A stretch of DNA of 32,652 nt from Candidatus Wolfebacteria bacterium (GTDB lineage Bacteria > Patescibacteriota > Minisyncoccia > Phycocordibacterales > EsbW-18). Each line of letters begins with the position of its first letter. Position 1 is the stretch's first letter. The translations under genes were made by a program, and so were the position numbers. The DNA lies in assembly GCA_022616195.1 (NCBI GenBank), contig JAKEFG010000004.1, positions 1 to 32,652 on the forward strand. The letters run 5' to 3'. Below are positions 14,882 through 22,702 of the stretch, in pieces. Below the pieces are notes generated by a model. The model worked only from the letters and a program-made list of their open reading frames with translations, had not been told where the DNA came from and did no database searches.

Positions 14882-16843
14882 TTAGTTCTTGATGTTGATT
14901 GCATCCGTCTCGAAGTCTTCAACCGGGGTCGCCGTTTGCTCATCCGTTGGAACTGCCGCTGTTGAAGCGAAGTTCAACGTATCAAGCTGCAGCTGGTAGA
15001 ACGAGGTCAGCTCCGGGTCAAAGACAACCGTCAAGGTGAAGGTCTCTGTTTGACCGTCGCTTACCCGGAAGAAGCTGCCCGAGGTGTCGGCGCTTGAGGT
15101 CAGCGACGAGCTCAAGGTGCCGGTTGTCGTCGCGACACCGCCAGCCGTTGCATCCTCAATAACGTAGTTGACACCGTCTGCAGGCGTTCCGTCCGCCGCG
15201 CCGCGCTCCGCAGTCTTCTCAACGAAGACATCCTGGTCAAGCGCGAACACTTCAAAGACGATCTTGAACTCCGCCTCGTTGTCAGTCGTTGTGGCGTCGT
15301 CGTTCTCAATTGGCGTCTCGTCTACCGAGACAACATCAATGAAGACACCTGCGGTGCGGAGCGTCTGCTCCTCACCCACGACGGTACCGGTCTTGTCGCC
15401 CGTGCCGAGCTCCTCGCCGGTTTCGTCTTCGGCATCAATGGCATCACGCTCGGCTGAGGTAACATCAGCTTTGATGCTAGTACCCTCGTCGTAGTTGCCG
15501 GTCTGCTCGTTGACATCTACACGCACCTGCGCGTTGACCTTGTCGTCCTCGCTAAGCTCGTGGTCAATGTCATCGAAGACAACTGTCTGTATGTCGCCAC
15601 CACCTGTTGAGATGGTCTCCGAGTATTCCTGGCCGTCAATCTCAAGAATGACGCGGTTCGCGACATCGCTCACGTCCTGTGTCGTTGAGCTGATGGTAAG
15701 CAGAACCGGAAACTCAAAGACGGTGATGTCGGCGTTTCGCGCCTCAAGCTCAAAGTCGAGCAGGAGTACGTCGTCGGTGTCGGTCGTGTCATCAACCGCT
15801 ACTGTCTGCGCGTCAGGGTTGTCGTCGCCTTCCGTGAGACGAAGCTCAACGCCCGAGGCGCTGGCAAAGGTCTCAAGGGTGAAGGTTTCGCTGAACGCAC
15901 CCGTGTCGTACTCGTCAACAACACCGTTCGGTGAAGCCGCGCGAATACCGTCAGCCGGGATTGCAACGGTCCAGCCGTCGCCCTCGTCAGCGGAGTCAAG
16001 GTTGTTGACTCCGGTTACCGCAACCGTGAGTTCACCCACATCCCCTTCCTCAAGGATGCCCTCAAGGCCGGTGAAGCGGCAAGTGTACTCGTCGGCGCTC
16101 CGGTCGTGGCTACAGTCGTCTACATCCATGCGGCCGAGCTCGTCGCCGTCAAGCCAGACGCTTACGTCCTCAATGTAGTCCTCCAAGTCATCACTTGGAG
16201 CTGTTCCTGCCGGTGTATCAATCTCAACGATGACGCGCTCAATCATCTGGTCGGCGTCAACCGCCTCCATTTCTACACCAAGAACGATTGCATCCTCTTC
16301 TTCTTCGCCAACCTCCTCGCTTGAATAGCTGGAGAGCTGGTCGAACTCATCAAGGAATCCTTCGTCGTTGCCGCCGAAGAAGTCGCCATCACCGTCGCCG
16401 TCACCATCGCCGTCGCCATCGCCGTCGCCACTCGGTACACATACTGCGTTGTACTGGGCGAGTGAGATCGGACCCCAGTAACCGGCTGCCGGTGAGACAC
16501 CGTTAGCAGCCTGCCATGCGGCAACTGCCGACTGGGTAATAGGACCAAAGTAACCGGTCGCACCACCCGAGAAGGTGAAGTGACCCGTACCCTGGAGGTA
16601 CGTCTGGAGTGCCGTGACGTCCGCACCCTGTGACCCGATCGTCAGATCGCGGGTGTACACGTAGCAGCCTGCGCCACCGCCTCCGCCGCCCTGAAGGGCC
16701 AGAAGTTGTGCCTGCAAGGTTGCAATCTGGGCAAGCAAGCTCTCAATCGTCTGCGCGCCTACGTTTGTAGGAAACGCAAACAATGCAAGCATGCCTACTG
16801 CAACAACTCCAGCGAGAACTTTTGCTGAAATTCTTTTACTCAT
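14882..16843 (-). CDS. Large acidic surface (S-layer-like) protein with peptidoglycan-binding domain
   Basis: The protein has 653 residues. A signal peptide (about 1-30, ending NVGAQ) is followed by a Leu/Gln heptad stretch (IESLLAQIATLQAQLLAL). Next is a PG_binding_1-like domain (about 60-130) with GADVTALQTYLQGTGHF and GYFGPITQSAVAAWQ. A linker of eight Gly-Asp pairs leads to about 450 residues of very acidic beta-rich repeats (VILEIDGQEYSETI-like strands, many D/E). The design fits a wall-anchored surface-layer or stalk protein, and the acidic repeats may bind Ca2+. It has a strong promoter 380 nt upstream and a strong terminator, suggesting high expression. Exact function is inferred. Confidence 0.8.
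   Translation of the reverse strand: MSKRISAKVLAGVVAVGMLALFAFPTNVGAQTIESLLAQIATLQAQLLALQGGGGGGAGCYVYTRDLTIGSQGADVTALQTYLQGTGHFTFSGGATGYFGPITQSAVAAWQAANGVSPAAGYWGPISLAQYNAVCVPSGDGDGDGDGDGDGDGDFFGGNDEGFLDEFDQLSSYSSEEVGEEEEDAIVLGVEMEAVDADQMIERVIVEIDTPAGTAPSDDLEDYIEDVSVWLDGDELGRMDVDDCSHDRSADEYTCRFTGLEGILEEGDVGELTVAVTGVNNLDSADEGDGWTVAIPADGIRAASPNGVVDEYDTGAFSETFTLETFASASGVELRLTEGDDNPDAQTVAVDDTTDTDDVLLLDFELEARNADITVFEFPVLLTISSTTQDVSDVANRVILEIDGQEYSETISTGGGDIQTVVFDDIDHELSEDDKVNAQVRVDVNEQTGNYDEGTSIKADVTSAERDAIDAEDETGEELGTGDKTGTVVGEEQTLRTAGVFIDVVSVDETPIENDDATTTDNEAEFKIVFEVFALDQDVFVEKTAERGAADGTPADGVNYVIEDATAGGVATTTGTLSSSLTSSADTSGSFFRVSDGQTETFTLTVVFDPELTSFYQLQLDTLNFASTAAVPTDEQTATPVEDFETDAINIKN
16382..16429 (-). 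repeat. Eight-unit GGCGAY microsatellite coding (Gly-Asp)8
   Basis: Eight tandem 6-bp units encode the flexible acidic linker between the wall-binding domain and the repeats of the surface protein. Copy number could change by slippage without breaking the frame. Confidence 0.9.
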
Positions 16844-17223
16844 AATTAATTACTCGTAACGTTACGATTAATTTCTCTATTTCTAATAACCAGCGATGAT
16901 GTGTCACCACCGCTATACCAATTGTCAATCCTGTAAACCTCATAGCTTAGGGCAAACCCCGCGCTATCGACACGAGATAAACAGGTTTGGTACTGATTGT
17001 GTTAATGCCGATGCATTTGAATCTCTCGGCACACTGTGCCGATGCATCGTGCCGGGGAGCAGCGCGTGCCGTCCCCTCTTCCCTCGTTATGTCGTTGTCA
17101 ACGTGCCGGCATTCTGTTCCTCCCAGACGTCACCTCTGCGCTCCGATGTGTGTCGCCCGCCGTGGCATAAACCAGGCGTGGCACTCTTCTCTTGTGCGCG
17201 TTGGCTTCCATCGCATCCCGTGT
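16844..17223 (-). ncRNA. Long structured leader or unidentified ncRNA upstream of the surface-protein gene
   Basis: About 380 nt without a credible gene lie between a strong minus-strand promoter (17230-17258) and the surface-protein ATG. It contains an 11-bp direct repeat (ATGCATCGGCA on the minus strand, near 17009-17019 and 17037-17047), a CGGCACA/TGTGCCG hairpin between them (17028-17043), and a CGTAACGTTACG palindrome close to the ATG. I tested it by eye against RNase P RNA, tmRNA and SRP RNA signatures and found none. It may be a regulatory or stabilising 5' leader, or a separate small RNA. Confidence 0.4.
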
Positions 17224-17229
17224 ACACCC

Positions 17230-17276
17230 ATTATATCGCCCCAAGGAAAGCGGTGTAAGCGCATCCTTGTGGATAA
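17230..17276 (-). promoter_or_regulatory. Strong promoter of the surface-protein unit, with adjacent DnaA box
   Basis: On the minus strand TTACAC (17253-17258), a 17-nt spacer and TATAAT (17230-17235) form a near-consensus sigma-70-type promoter. A perfect DnaA box (17268-17276) lies just upstream of the -35. Confidence 0.7.
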
Positions 17277-17358
17277 CACAATAATGATGCGACCCTTGCC
17301 GCCACCTCTCAAGAGGCATGCCGTTTAGAGAATACCACCATTTCCTGAAAATACAAGG

Positions 17359-18174
17359 TTATTCCCTCCGCGGTCTGAGAGAATAGCGAGTCCAGCGACG
17401 TTTTCCTTCTTGCTTGACACGTCCCTCAGAAATGAGCGTGTTAAGATCACGCTGGATAGTCTTTTCGCTGTAATCAGAAATGGCCGCGCGTATCTCCCGT
17501 ATTGAGAGTACGCCACCATGACGCAGAAAAGCAAGAATCTTATCCTTCCTTGCACTCGCCAGCTCTTCATTGGAAGACGAAATATGCCTTATTTTCTTAC
17601 CTTCTCTTGAGTGTCCTTTAGAAAAATCTACTTTGTCCTTTATATTATCTCTCTCAACAGAGGCCGAGGTCGTGTCTTTTTCATTTCCCCTATCGTGTCC
17701 TTTAGATGATGCATCATTGACAGAGTTGAGAAGTGATGTGTGATGATCTTCTTCAAAAACATTGAAAAAATCAGATGCCAAATAGCCATCCGATGCAATA
17801 ACACCATACCGCTCCTTGAGTAAACGCCCCAGTTGAGCGAGTTCCCCGGTCAGGAGCTCTGCGTTCATGGGAGATATGAGTTCTGCGGCGCGCCCGATGT
17901 CAAGAAGGGAGAGTAGTTCCGAGATTATCGGTACAACACGGACTTCAACATGGAAACTACGTTTTGTGTCCTTTAGCGGAAGAAGTTCACCGATAAGTGA
18001 GAGTGCCGAGTGTCGGAGTTGCCATTTCAAGGACTCTTCAGGACTGATGAGATTAGTAATAAGATAAACCGCCGTGACAATTCTCTCTACCTTTTTGTAT
18101 AGAAAGAAAAAGAATCTGCTCGAAACATCAGCGCTTAGTTGAGACATATTTTTTGACGAGTTGTTTTCCTGCAT
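17359..18174 (-). CDS. Winged-helix (DeoR-type) DNA-binding protein
   Basis: The protein has 271 residues. The N-terminal ~130 residues are helical (FFFFLYKKVERIVTAVYLITNLIS; SALSLIGELLPLKD) and family-unknown. A Ser/Lys/Asp-rich linker (about 145-200) follows, then a C-terminal winged helix (about 208-262) with LSIREIRAAISDYSEKTIQRDLNTLISEG, a DeoR-like recognition region. It is probably a transcription regulator. The start at 18174 is chosen because AAAGGA lies 6 nt upstream and a TATAAT (18248-18253) with TTGCGT 16 nt before it gives a roughly 67-nt leader; an ATG at 18249 overlaps that -10. The gene carries six copies of TAAAGGACA, one of them being its own Shine-Dalgarno. Confidence 0.75.
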   Translation of the reverse strand: MQENNSSKNMSQLSADVSSRFFFFLYKKVERIVTAVYLITNLISPEESLKWQLRHSALSLIGELLPLKDTKRSFHVEVRVVPIISELLSLLDIGRAAELISPMNAELLTGELAQLGRLLKERYGVIASDGYLASDFFNVFEEDHHTSLLNSVNDASSKGHDRGNEKDTTSASVERDNIKDKVDFSKGHSREGKKIRHISSSNEELASARKDKILAFLRHGGVLSIREIRAAISDYSEKTIQRDLNTLISEGRVKQEGKRRWTRYSLRPRRE

Positions 18175-18253
18175 CGTATGTCCTTTAGAACTCCGTACCA
18201 CCCACTTGTCCTTTATAAACAGCCGCGACTCTGTCCTATTGATGTCCATTATA
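17611..18253 (-). repeat. Cluster of TAAAGGACA motifs in and before the winged-helix gene
   Basis: Read on the minus strand, exact TAAAGGACA occurs near 17612, 17634, 17696, 17967, 18178 and 18207. A one-mismatch copy (TATAATGGACAT) lies on the -10 at 18243-18254. Copies extend to CTAAAGGACAC or ATAAAGGACAA. Inside the gene they are read in two different frames (SKGH and KD), so the DNA or RNA string is what is kept, not a peptide. No further exact copy is seen elsewhere in the window. Confidence 0.75.
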
Positions 18254-18361
18254 TATCGGACATGCCGGAACGCAAGCATCTCTTAGTGAAAACAAAGGGC
18301 ATGCGCACCGGCACGTCCCGTGGAGGGTGTTTCGCATGCTACTATTGAGCTCAACACAAGA

Positions 18362-20530
18362 ATGGCAAAACGGGGTAAAAAGCGAAAGGGCAACTTTTCT
18401 GTGGGACTCGGCGAAGAAGCACTTCACGGAATCCTCATTGTATGTTCTTTTGTTGTGGCGATTCTTTTCATGCTTGCCGCGTTCTCTCTCGCCGGCCCTA
18501 TCGGCACACGCCTCTATACTTTTCTCTCACACCTCCTCGGCATAGGATACTTTCTCTTGCCGCTACTTGCACTCCTTCTCGGTATCGCCCTTACTAAAGC
18601 ACTCCACAATAAACTCTTTGGCGTTACCAAAATCGTCGGGGCGATTCTTTTCATACTCTCAGGGCTTGGGCTCATTGAACTTGTAGCGGACGAGCGGGGC
18701 GGACTCGTTGGTGAATGGATTTCTCACCCACTCGTACGATTCTTCGATGTCTACGCAAGCGGGAGTATTCTCCTGGCGCTCTTCATTATTTCACTTATCG
18801 TCATATTCAACGCCCGTCCCACGCGCGAGATGTTCTTCTTCTGGAAACGGCAAGAAAGACCATCGGAAGAAGAAACCGACGCGGAGCCGGAGGTTATTGC
18901 CATGGAGACCGAGGACATAATTGAAGACGCAGAAGGGGAGGATAGTCGGGAGGAAACAGAAAGCGTCCTTGACCGCGCACAGCAGAAACTTGAGGAGACA
19001 TTTGCGCCGCGGCACGAACGATACACAGGAACACCATACACTCCCCCGCCCTTGAAACTTCTGGAGAAAGACCGCGGCACACCGCGCGCAGGCGACGTCA
19101 AAGCGAACGCGAACATCATCAGGCGAACGCTTGCAAACTTTGGCATCATGGTTGAAGTGGAAGAAGTTGTCGTCGGTCCGTCGGTGACCCAATACGCCAT
19201 CAAACCCGCAGAGGGTGTGAGGCTCTCGCGCATCTTGGGACTGCAGAACAATCTGGAACTCGCGCTCGCCGCGCACCCGGTGCGCATTGAGGCACCGATT
19301 CCCGGACGCTCGCTCGTCGGTATTGAAATCCCGAACAGTGCCAAGACAACTGTGGGTGTCGGGGCGCTTCTCGGAAGCAAACTTTTTACTGATTCCCAAA
19401 ACCCCCTCCTTTTTATGCTCGGGCGGAGTGTCTCCGGAGAGGTGCACGGTGCTAACCTCTCTAAGCTCCCCCATCTCCTTATCGCCGGCGCAACGGGCTC
19501 GGGCAAGTCAGTTGCTATTCACACGCTCATTACTTCACTTCTCTACCGCAGAGGCCCTGAACAGCTTAAGTTCATCATGGTGGACCCAAAACGCGTGGAG
19601 CTCACCCTCTACAACGGCATCCCCCACCTGCTCACCCCCGTCATCACCGACCCGAAAAAAGCTATTCTCGCTCTGAAGTGGCTCATCGGGGAGATGGAAC
19701 GGCGCTACAACCTCCTAGAGGAGCACGCTGTGCGTGATATCGCGTCATACCACGACAACATCCTTGCAACAGCGCTCAAGAACATGGGTACGGGCGACGA
19801 GGGCGACGACCCGTCTCGCCGAGGACGCGCCGAGGCGGAAGAGATTCCGGAGCTTATGCCCTACATTGTCGTCGTCATTGATGAGCTTGCCGATATCATG
19901 AGCTCGTACCCGCGAGAACTTGAGGCAGCAATCGTCCGGCTTGCTCAAATGAGCCGTGCTGTGGGCATCCATCTTGTGCTCTCCACACAACGTCCGTCAG
20001 TGAACGTCATTACCGGACTCATCAAAGCAAACACTCCCGCGCGTGTTGCGCTCCAGGTGGCGTCCCAAATCGACTCCCGAACTATTTTGGACATGGCGGG
20101 TGCCGAAAAACTATTGGGCGCTGGAGACATGCTCTATGTCTCAGGCGACATGGCAAAACCAGTGCGCATTCAGGGCGGGTTTATTTCTGAGGAGGAAGTA
20201 AAACGGGTCACGGGGTACTTGTCAAAAAACTACGCGCGGGAAGATTTCGAGGAGCTTGCACTCACCGGAACCATTGAACATAGCAGCAGGGGTAGCGATG
20301 CGTTTGATGACGACGATGACCTCTACGAAGACGCGCGCGCAGTCGTGATTGAAGCCGGCAAAGCGTCCACCTCGTACCTACAACGGAAACTCCGTGTCGG
20401 CTATGCGCGCGCGGCGCGCCTCATGGATATTCTTGAGGAACGAGGCGTCATTGGCCCTGCTGATGGCGCAAAGCCACGTGATGTACTCGTTGACTCCCCA
20501 GACACGCCGTATGACAATGCGGAATCCTAG
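18362..20530 (+). CDS. ftsK: DNA translocase FtsK
   Basis: The protein has 722 residues. Four N-terminal transmembrane helices (about 15-160) anchor it at the septum. A charged acidic linker (about 165-240) follows, then the alpha/beta motor with GPSVTQYAIKPAEGVRLSRI, Walker A GATGSGKS (about 377-384) and Walker B VVVIDELADIM (about 500-510), with TQRPSVNVITGLIKANTPARVALQVASQIDSRTILD downstream. A winged gamma domain (about 655-720, SYLQRKLRVGYARAARLMDILEERGVIG) reads KOPS-like sites. It pumps chromosome ends through the closing septum. The ATG at 18362 is chosen over 18320 because the motor family starts with a short basic tail, and TACTAT lies 16 nt upstream. Confidence 0.95.
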   Translation: MAKRGKKRKGNFSVGLGEEALHGILIVCSFVVAILFMLAAFSLAGPIGTRLYTFLSHLLGIGYFLLPLLALLLGIALTKALHNKLFGVTKIVGAILFILSGLGLIELVADERGGLVGEWISHPLVRFFDVYASGSILLALFIISLIVIFNARPTREMFFFWKRQERPSEEETDAEPEVIAMETEDIIEDAEGEDSREETESVLDRAQQKLEETFAPRHERYTGTPYTPPPLKLLEKDRGTPRAGDVKANANIIRRTLANFGIMVEVEEVVVGPSVTQYAIKPAEGVRLSRILGLQNNLELALAAHPVRIEAPIPGRSLVGIEIPNSAKTTVGVGALLGSKLFTDSQNPLLFMLGRSVSGEVHGANLSKLPHLLIAGATGSGKSVAIHTLITSLLYRRGPEQLKFIMVDPKRVELTLYNGIPHLLTPVITDPKKAILALKWLIGEMERRYNLLEEHAVRDIASYHDNILATALKNMGTGDEGDDPSRRGRAEAEEIPELMPYIVVVIDELADIMSSYPRELEAAIVRLAQMSRAVGIHLVLSTQRPSVNVITGLIKANTPARVALQVASQIDSRTILDMAGAEKLLGAGDMLYVSGDMAKPVRIQGGFISEEEVKRVTGYLSKNYAREDFEELALTGTIEHSSRGSDAFDDDDDLYEDARAVVIEAGKASTSYLQRKLRVGYARAARLMDILEERGVIGPADGAKPRDVLVDSPDTPYDNAES

Positions 20531-20930
20531 AACACTTATCAAAATCACCACTATTGGGATTGCCGTTGCCGTTGTTGCGGGATATGCCCTTTTTGAGATA
20601 CGAGGACTCCTCATCGGCCCACGTGTTGTTGTTACCAGCCACCCGTCGGGAAGTGTGCTCAATGAGTCCCGTATCACCCTTGCAGGGGAAACAGAACGTG
20701 TCACAGACATTACCCTGAACGACCGTCCCATATTTATTGACGAGTCAGGAAAGTGGAGCGAGGCCGTCATTCTCGCCCCGGGCTACAATGTGCTAGAATT
20801 GAATGCACACGACCGGTTCGGAAGGGTTGACCGCGAGCTTGTGGAACTCGTCTACCGGGCACCGGAACCACCGCCAGCTCCACCTAAAGAAAGCACCACA
20901 ACTGCAACAACGAGCGAAGAGAACACCTAA
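20517..20930 (+). CDS. Single-pass membrane protein with Ig-like (glucodextranase-B-type) domain
   Basis: The 137-residue protein has a basic N-terminus and one helix (IKITTIGIAVAVVAGYALFEI). An extracytoplasmic beta domain (about 37-115, with VTSHPSGSVLNESRITLAGETERVTDITLNDRPI and GYNVLELNAHDRFGRVDRE) follows the pattern of bacterial Ig-like domains. A Pro/Thr-rich tail ends it. The ATG at 20511 or 20517 overlaps the ftsK end by 14-20 nt, so translation is probably coupled. Likely an envelope protein linked to division; function unknown. Confidence 0.75.
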   Translation: MRNPRTLIKITTIGIAVAVVAGYALFEIRGLLIGPRVVVTSHPSGSVLNESRITLAGETERVTDITLNDRPIFIDESGKWSEAVILAPGYNVLELNAHDRFGRVDRELVELVYRAPEPPPAPPKESTTTATTSEENT

Positions 20931-20949
20931 CGGCAATTAACTATTTTTT

Positions 20950-22002
20950 ATGCAACGAAAAAAGAAAACTGCTGTTCCAAAAACCATGGGGATAACCAAA
21001 ACAAGCGCTGCGGGACCCAAGTCGCTTGCGGATATTGAGGACACGGTAAAAGCCATCAAAACGAAGTTTGGCGAAGATTCAATAATGACGTTGGGCGAAA
21101 AGCCGCGCGTGGACGTGGCGGCGATTCCCACCGGCTCCATCTCGCTTGATTACGCTCTGGGCATCGGGGGACTCCCGCGGGGGCGCATTGTAGAAATTTT
21201 TGGCCCGGAGTCGTCGGGAAAAACAACACTCGCCCTCCATGTCGTTGCGGAGGCGCAAAAACAAGGCGGCATCTGTGCATTCGTTGACGCAGAGCACGCG
21301 ATGGATCCGGAGTATTCGCGTCACCTGGGCGTCAAAGTGAAAGAGTTGTTGATTTCACAGCCGGACACCGGCGAACAGGCACTTGAAATCGTGGAGTCAC
21401 TGGTGCGAAGCGGCAAGGTGGACGTCATCGTCGTTGACTCGGTTGCCGCGCTCACGCCCAAGGACGAGATTGAGGGCGAAATGGGCGCGCAACACGTCGG
21501 CAAACAGGCACGCCTGATGAGCCAAGCGCTTCGCAAGCTCACTGCCATCGTCGCGCGGAGTAAGACGGTGGTTATCTTCATCAACCAGCTTCGGATGAAA
21601 ATCGGAATAATGTTTGGCAACCCCGAAACAACGCCGGGCGGTAAGGCGCTCAAGTTTTACTCATCGGTACGCATTGACATCAGGCGCATTGCGCAAATCA
21701 AAAAAGGTGAGGAGGTCGTCGGCGGGCGCGTGCGCGCGAAAGTGGTTAAGAACAAGGTCGCGGCACCCTTCCGCGTTGGTGAGTTTGACTTGCTGTGGAA
21801 CGAAGGCATCTCGCGCGAAGGTGAGCTCCTCGCGCTCGGTGAGAAATTCAAGCTCGTCGAAAAGAGCGGCGGCGCGGTATACAAGTTTGGCGAACACTCG
21901 CTCGGACGCGGCTACGACGCCGCCCGGACATTTCTCAAAGAAAACAAAAAGGTTGCGAACGAGTTACTGAGAGACATTCGCAATCATCTTAAAGCACACT
22001 GA
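20950..22002 (+). CDS. recA: Recombinase RecA
   Basis: The protein has 350 residues, full length. The basic N-terminal tail is followed by the core with Walker [10 protein letters not shown] (residues 85-93) and the [18 protein letters not shown] segment. Walker B is [23 protein letters not shown]. Loop L2 contains [32 protein letters not shown]. The C-terminal domain ends [12 protein letters not shown]. It polymerises on single-stranded DNA and drives strand exchange. It lies 19 nt after the Ig-like gene. A poor -10 (TAACTA) and no Shine-Dalgarno precede it, so co-transcription with ftsK is possible. Confidence 0.97.
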   Translation: MQRKKKTAVPKTMGITKTSAAGPKSLADIEDTVKAIKTKFGEDSIMTLGEKPRVDVAAIPTGSISLDYALGIGGLPRGRIVEIFGPESSGKTTLALHVVAEAQKQGGICAFVDAEHAMDPEYSRHLGVKVKELLISQPDTGEQALEIVESLVRSGKVDVIVVDSVAALTPKDEIEGEMGAQHVGKQARLMSQALRKLTAIVARSKTVVIFINQLRMKIGIMFGNPETTPGGKALKFYSSVRIDIRRIAQIKKGEEVVGGRVRAKVVKNKVAAPFRVGEFDLLWNEGISREGELLALGEKFKLVEKSGGAVYKFGEHSLGRGYDAARTFLKENKKVANELLRDIRNHLKAH

Positions 22003-22004
22003 TT

Positions 22005-22051
22005 TGGACTGTACAGTGCCGATACTTTCGGGGTACTTCCACCTCAGTCCA
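22005..22051 (+). terminator. Possible recA terminator hairpin
   Basis: TGGACTG (22005-22011) pairs with CAGTCCA (22045-22051), with inner GTAC/GTAC pairing, then CTTTCTGTT. A perfect 10-bp palindrome (ACTGTACAGT, 22008-22017) is embedded. The weak T-run leaves doubt. Confidence 0.35.
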
Positions 22052-22089
22052 CTTTCTGTTAGAATGCTCCGCGTGTTTTATACAGTGCA

Positions 22090-22674
22090 ATGCTGAGTTA
22101 CAACGAAATCAAGCCGAAAACGTTTATTGTGCTTAATGGCGAGCCGTATGAGGTGCTCTCTGCACACGTGTTCGGTAAACAACAGCGAAGACCCGTCAAT
22201 CAGACCAAGCTGCGGAACCTTAAGACCGGCAAGGTCGTGGAACAGACCTTTCGTCAGTCGGAGACCGCCGAGGAAGCGGACATAGACACCACAACGCTCG
22301 TCTACATCTACAACACGCCCACTAGGGGCGGACAGGAAGGCGAGTGGTGGTTTCATGAGTCGGGCGACCCGGGCAAGCGTATAGGTATTAGCGAGAATAT
22401 TGTGGGAACGCAAGGAAAATTTTTGAAAGAAAAAACCGAGGTTGACGGACTTTTGTTCAACAGTGAAATCATCGGCATCCGCATTCCCATCAAAATGCAA
22501 CTCGCGGTGACCGAGGCGCCGCCCAACGTCAGGGGCAACACCGCACAGGGCGGCACGAAGCCGGTCACGCTTGAAACCGGAGCGGTCGTTAACGTACCAA
22601 TGTTCGTCAAAGAAGGAGACGTGGTGGAAGTCAACACTGAAACCGGAACGTATACTCAGCGTATGATACGATAG
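22090..22674 (+). CDS. efp: Translation elongation factor P, atypical tip loop
   Basis: The 194-residue protein covers the three-domain EF-P fold: KOW-like N-domain (GEPYEVLSAHVFGKQQRRPVNQTKLRNL), OB domain, and a C-terminal domain with GTKPVTLETGAVVNVPMFVKEGDVVEVNTETGTY. EF-P relieves ribosome stalling at polyproline. By alignment through GEPY and KLRNL, the residue at the tip where E. coli has Lys34 is Gln32 here, in KQQRRP, so the usual lysyl or rhamnosyl acceptor is absent or displaced to Lys30 or Arg33/34. TATACA ends 5 nt before the ATG, implying a leaderless mRNA. Confidence 0.95.
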   Translation: MLSYNEIKPKTFIVLNGEPYEVLSAHVFGKQQRRPVNQTKLRNLKTGKVVEQTFRQSETAEEADIDTTTLVYIYNTPTRGGQEGEWWFHESGDPGKRIGISENIVGTQGKFLKEKTEVDGLLFNSEIIGIRIPIKMQLAVTEAPPNVRGNTAQGGTKPVTLETGAVVNVPMFVKEGDVVEVNTETGTYTQRMIR

Positions 22675-22702
22675 TGCGGCGAGCGTGTATTGACGGAATA
22701 CC

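Noticed and set aside
15495-16178. Long plus-strand open frame of 227 codons opposite the surface-protein gene
   Set aside because: Ser/Thr/Val-rich product typical of the antisense of acidic repeats; no start signals; the minus-strand protein has clear domains.
16382-16429. The hexamer repeat as a CRISPR-like array
   Set aside because: Units are contiguous without spacers and stay in frame as Gly-Asp.
16844-17358. RNase P RNA, tmRNA or SRP RNA in the long gap before the surface-protein gene
   Set aside because: None of the conserved strings (the GAGGAAAGTCC region, a tRNA-like tmRNA end with CCA, the GGAAGG SRP apical loop) could be found on either strand.
22008-22017. ACTGTACAGT after recA as a LexA/SOS operator
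   Set aside because: It lies downstream of recA, lacks the spacing of known SOS boxes, and more simply belongs to a 3' hairpin.
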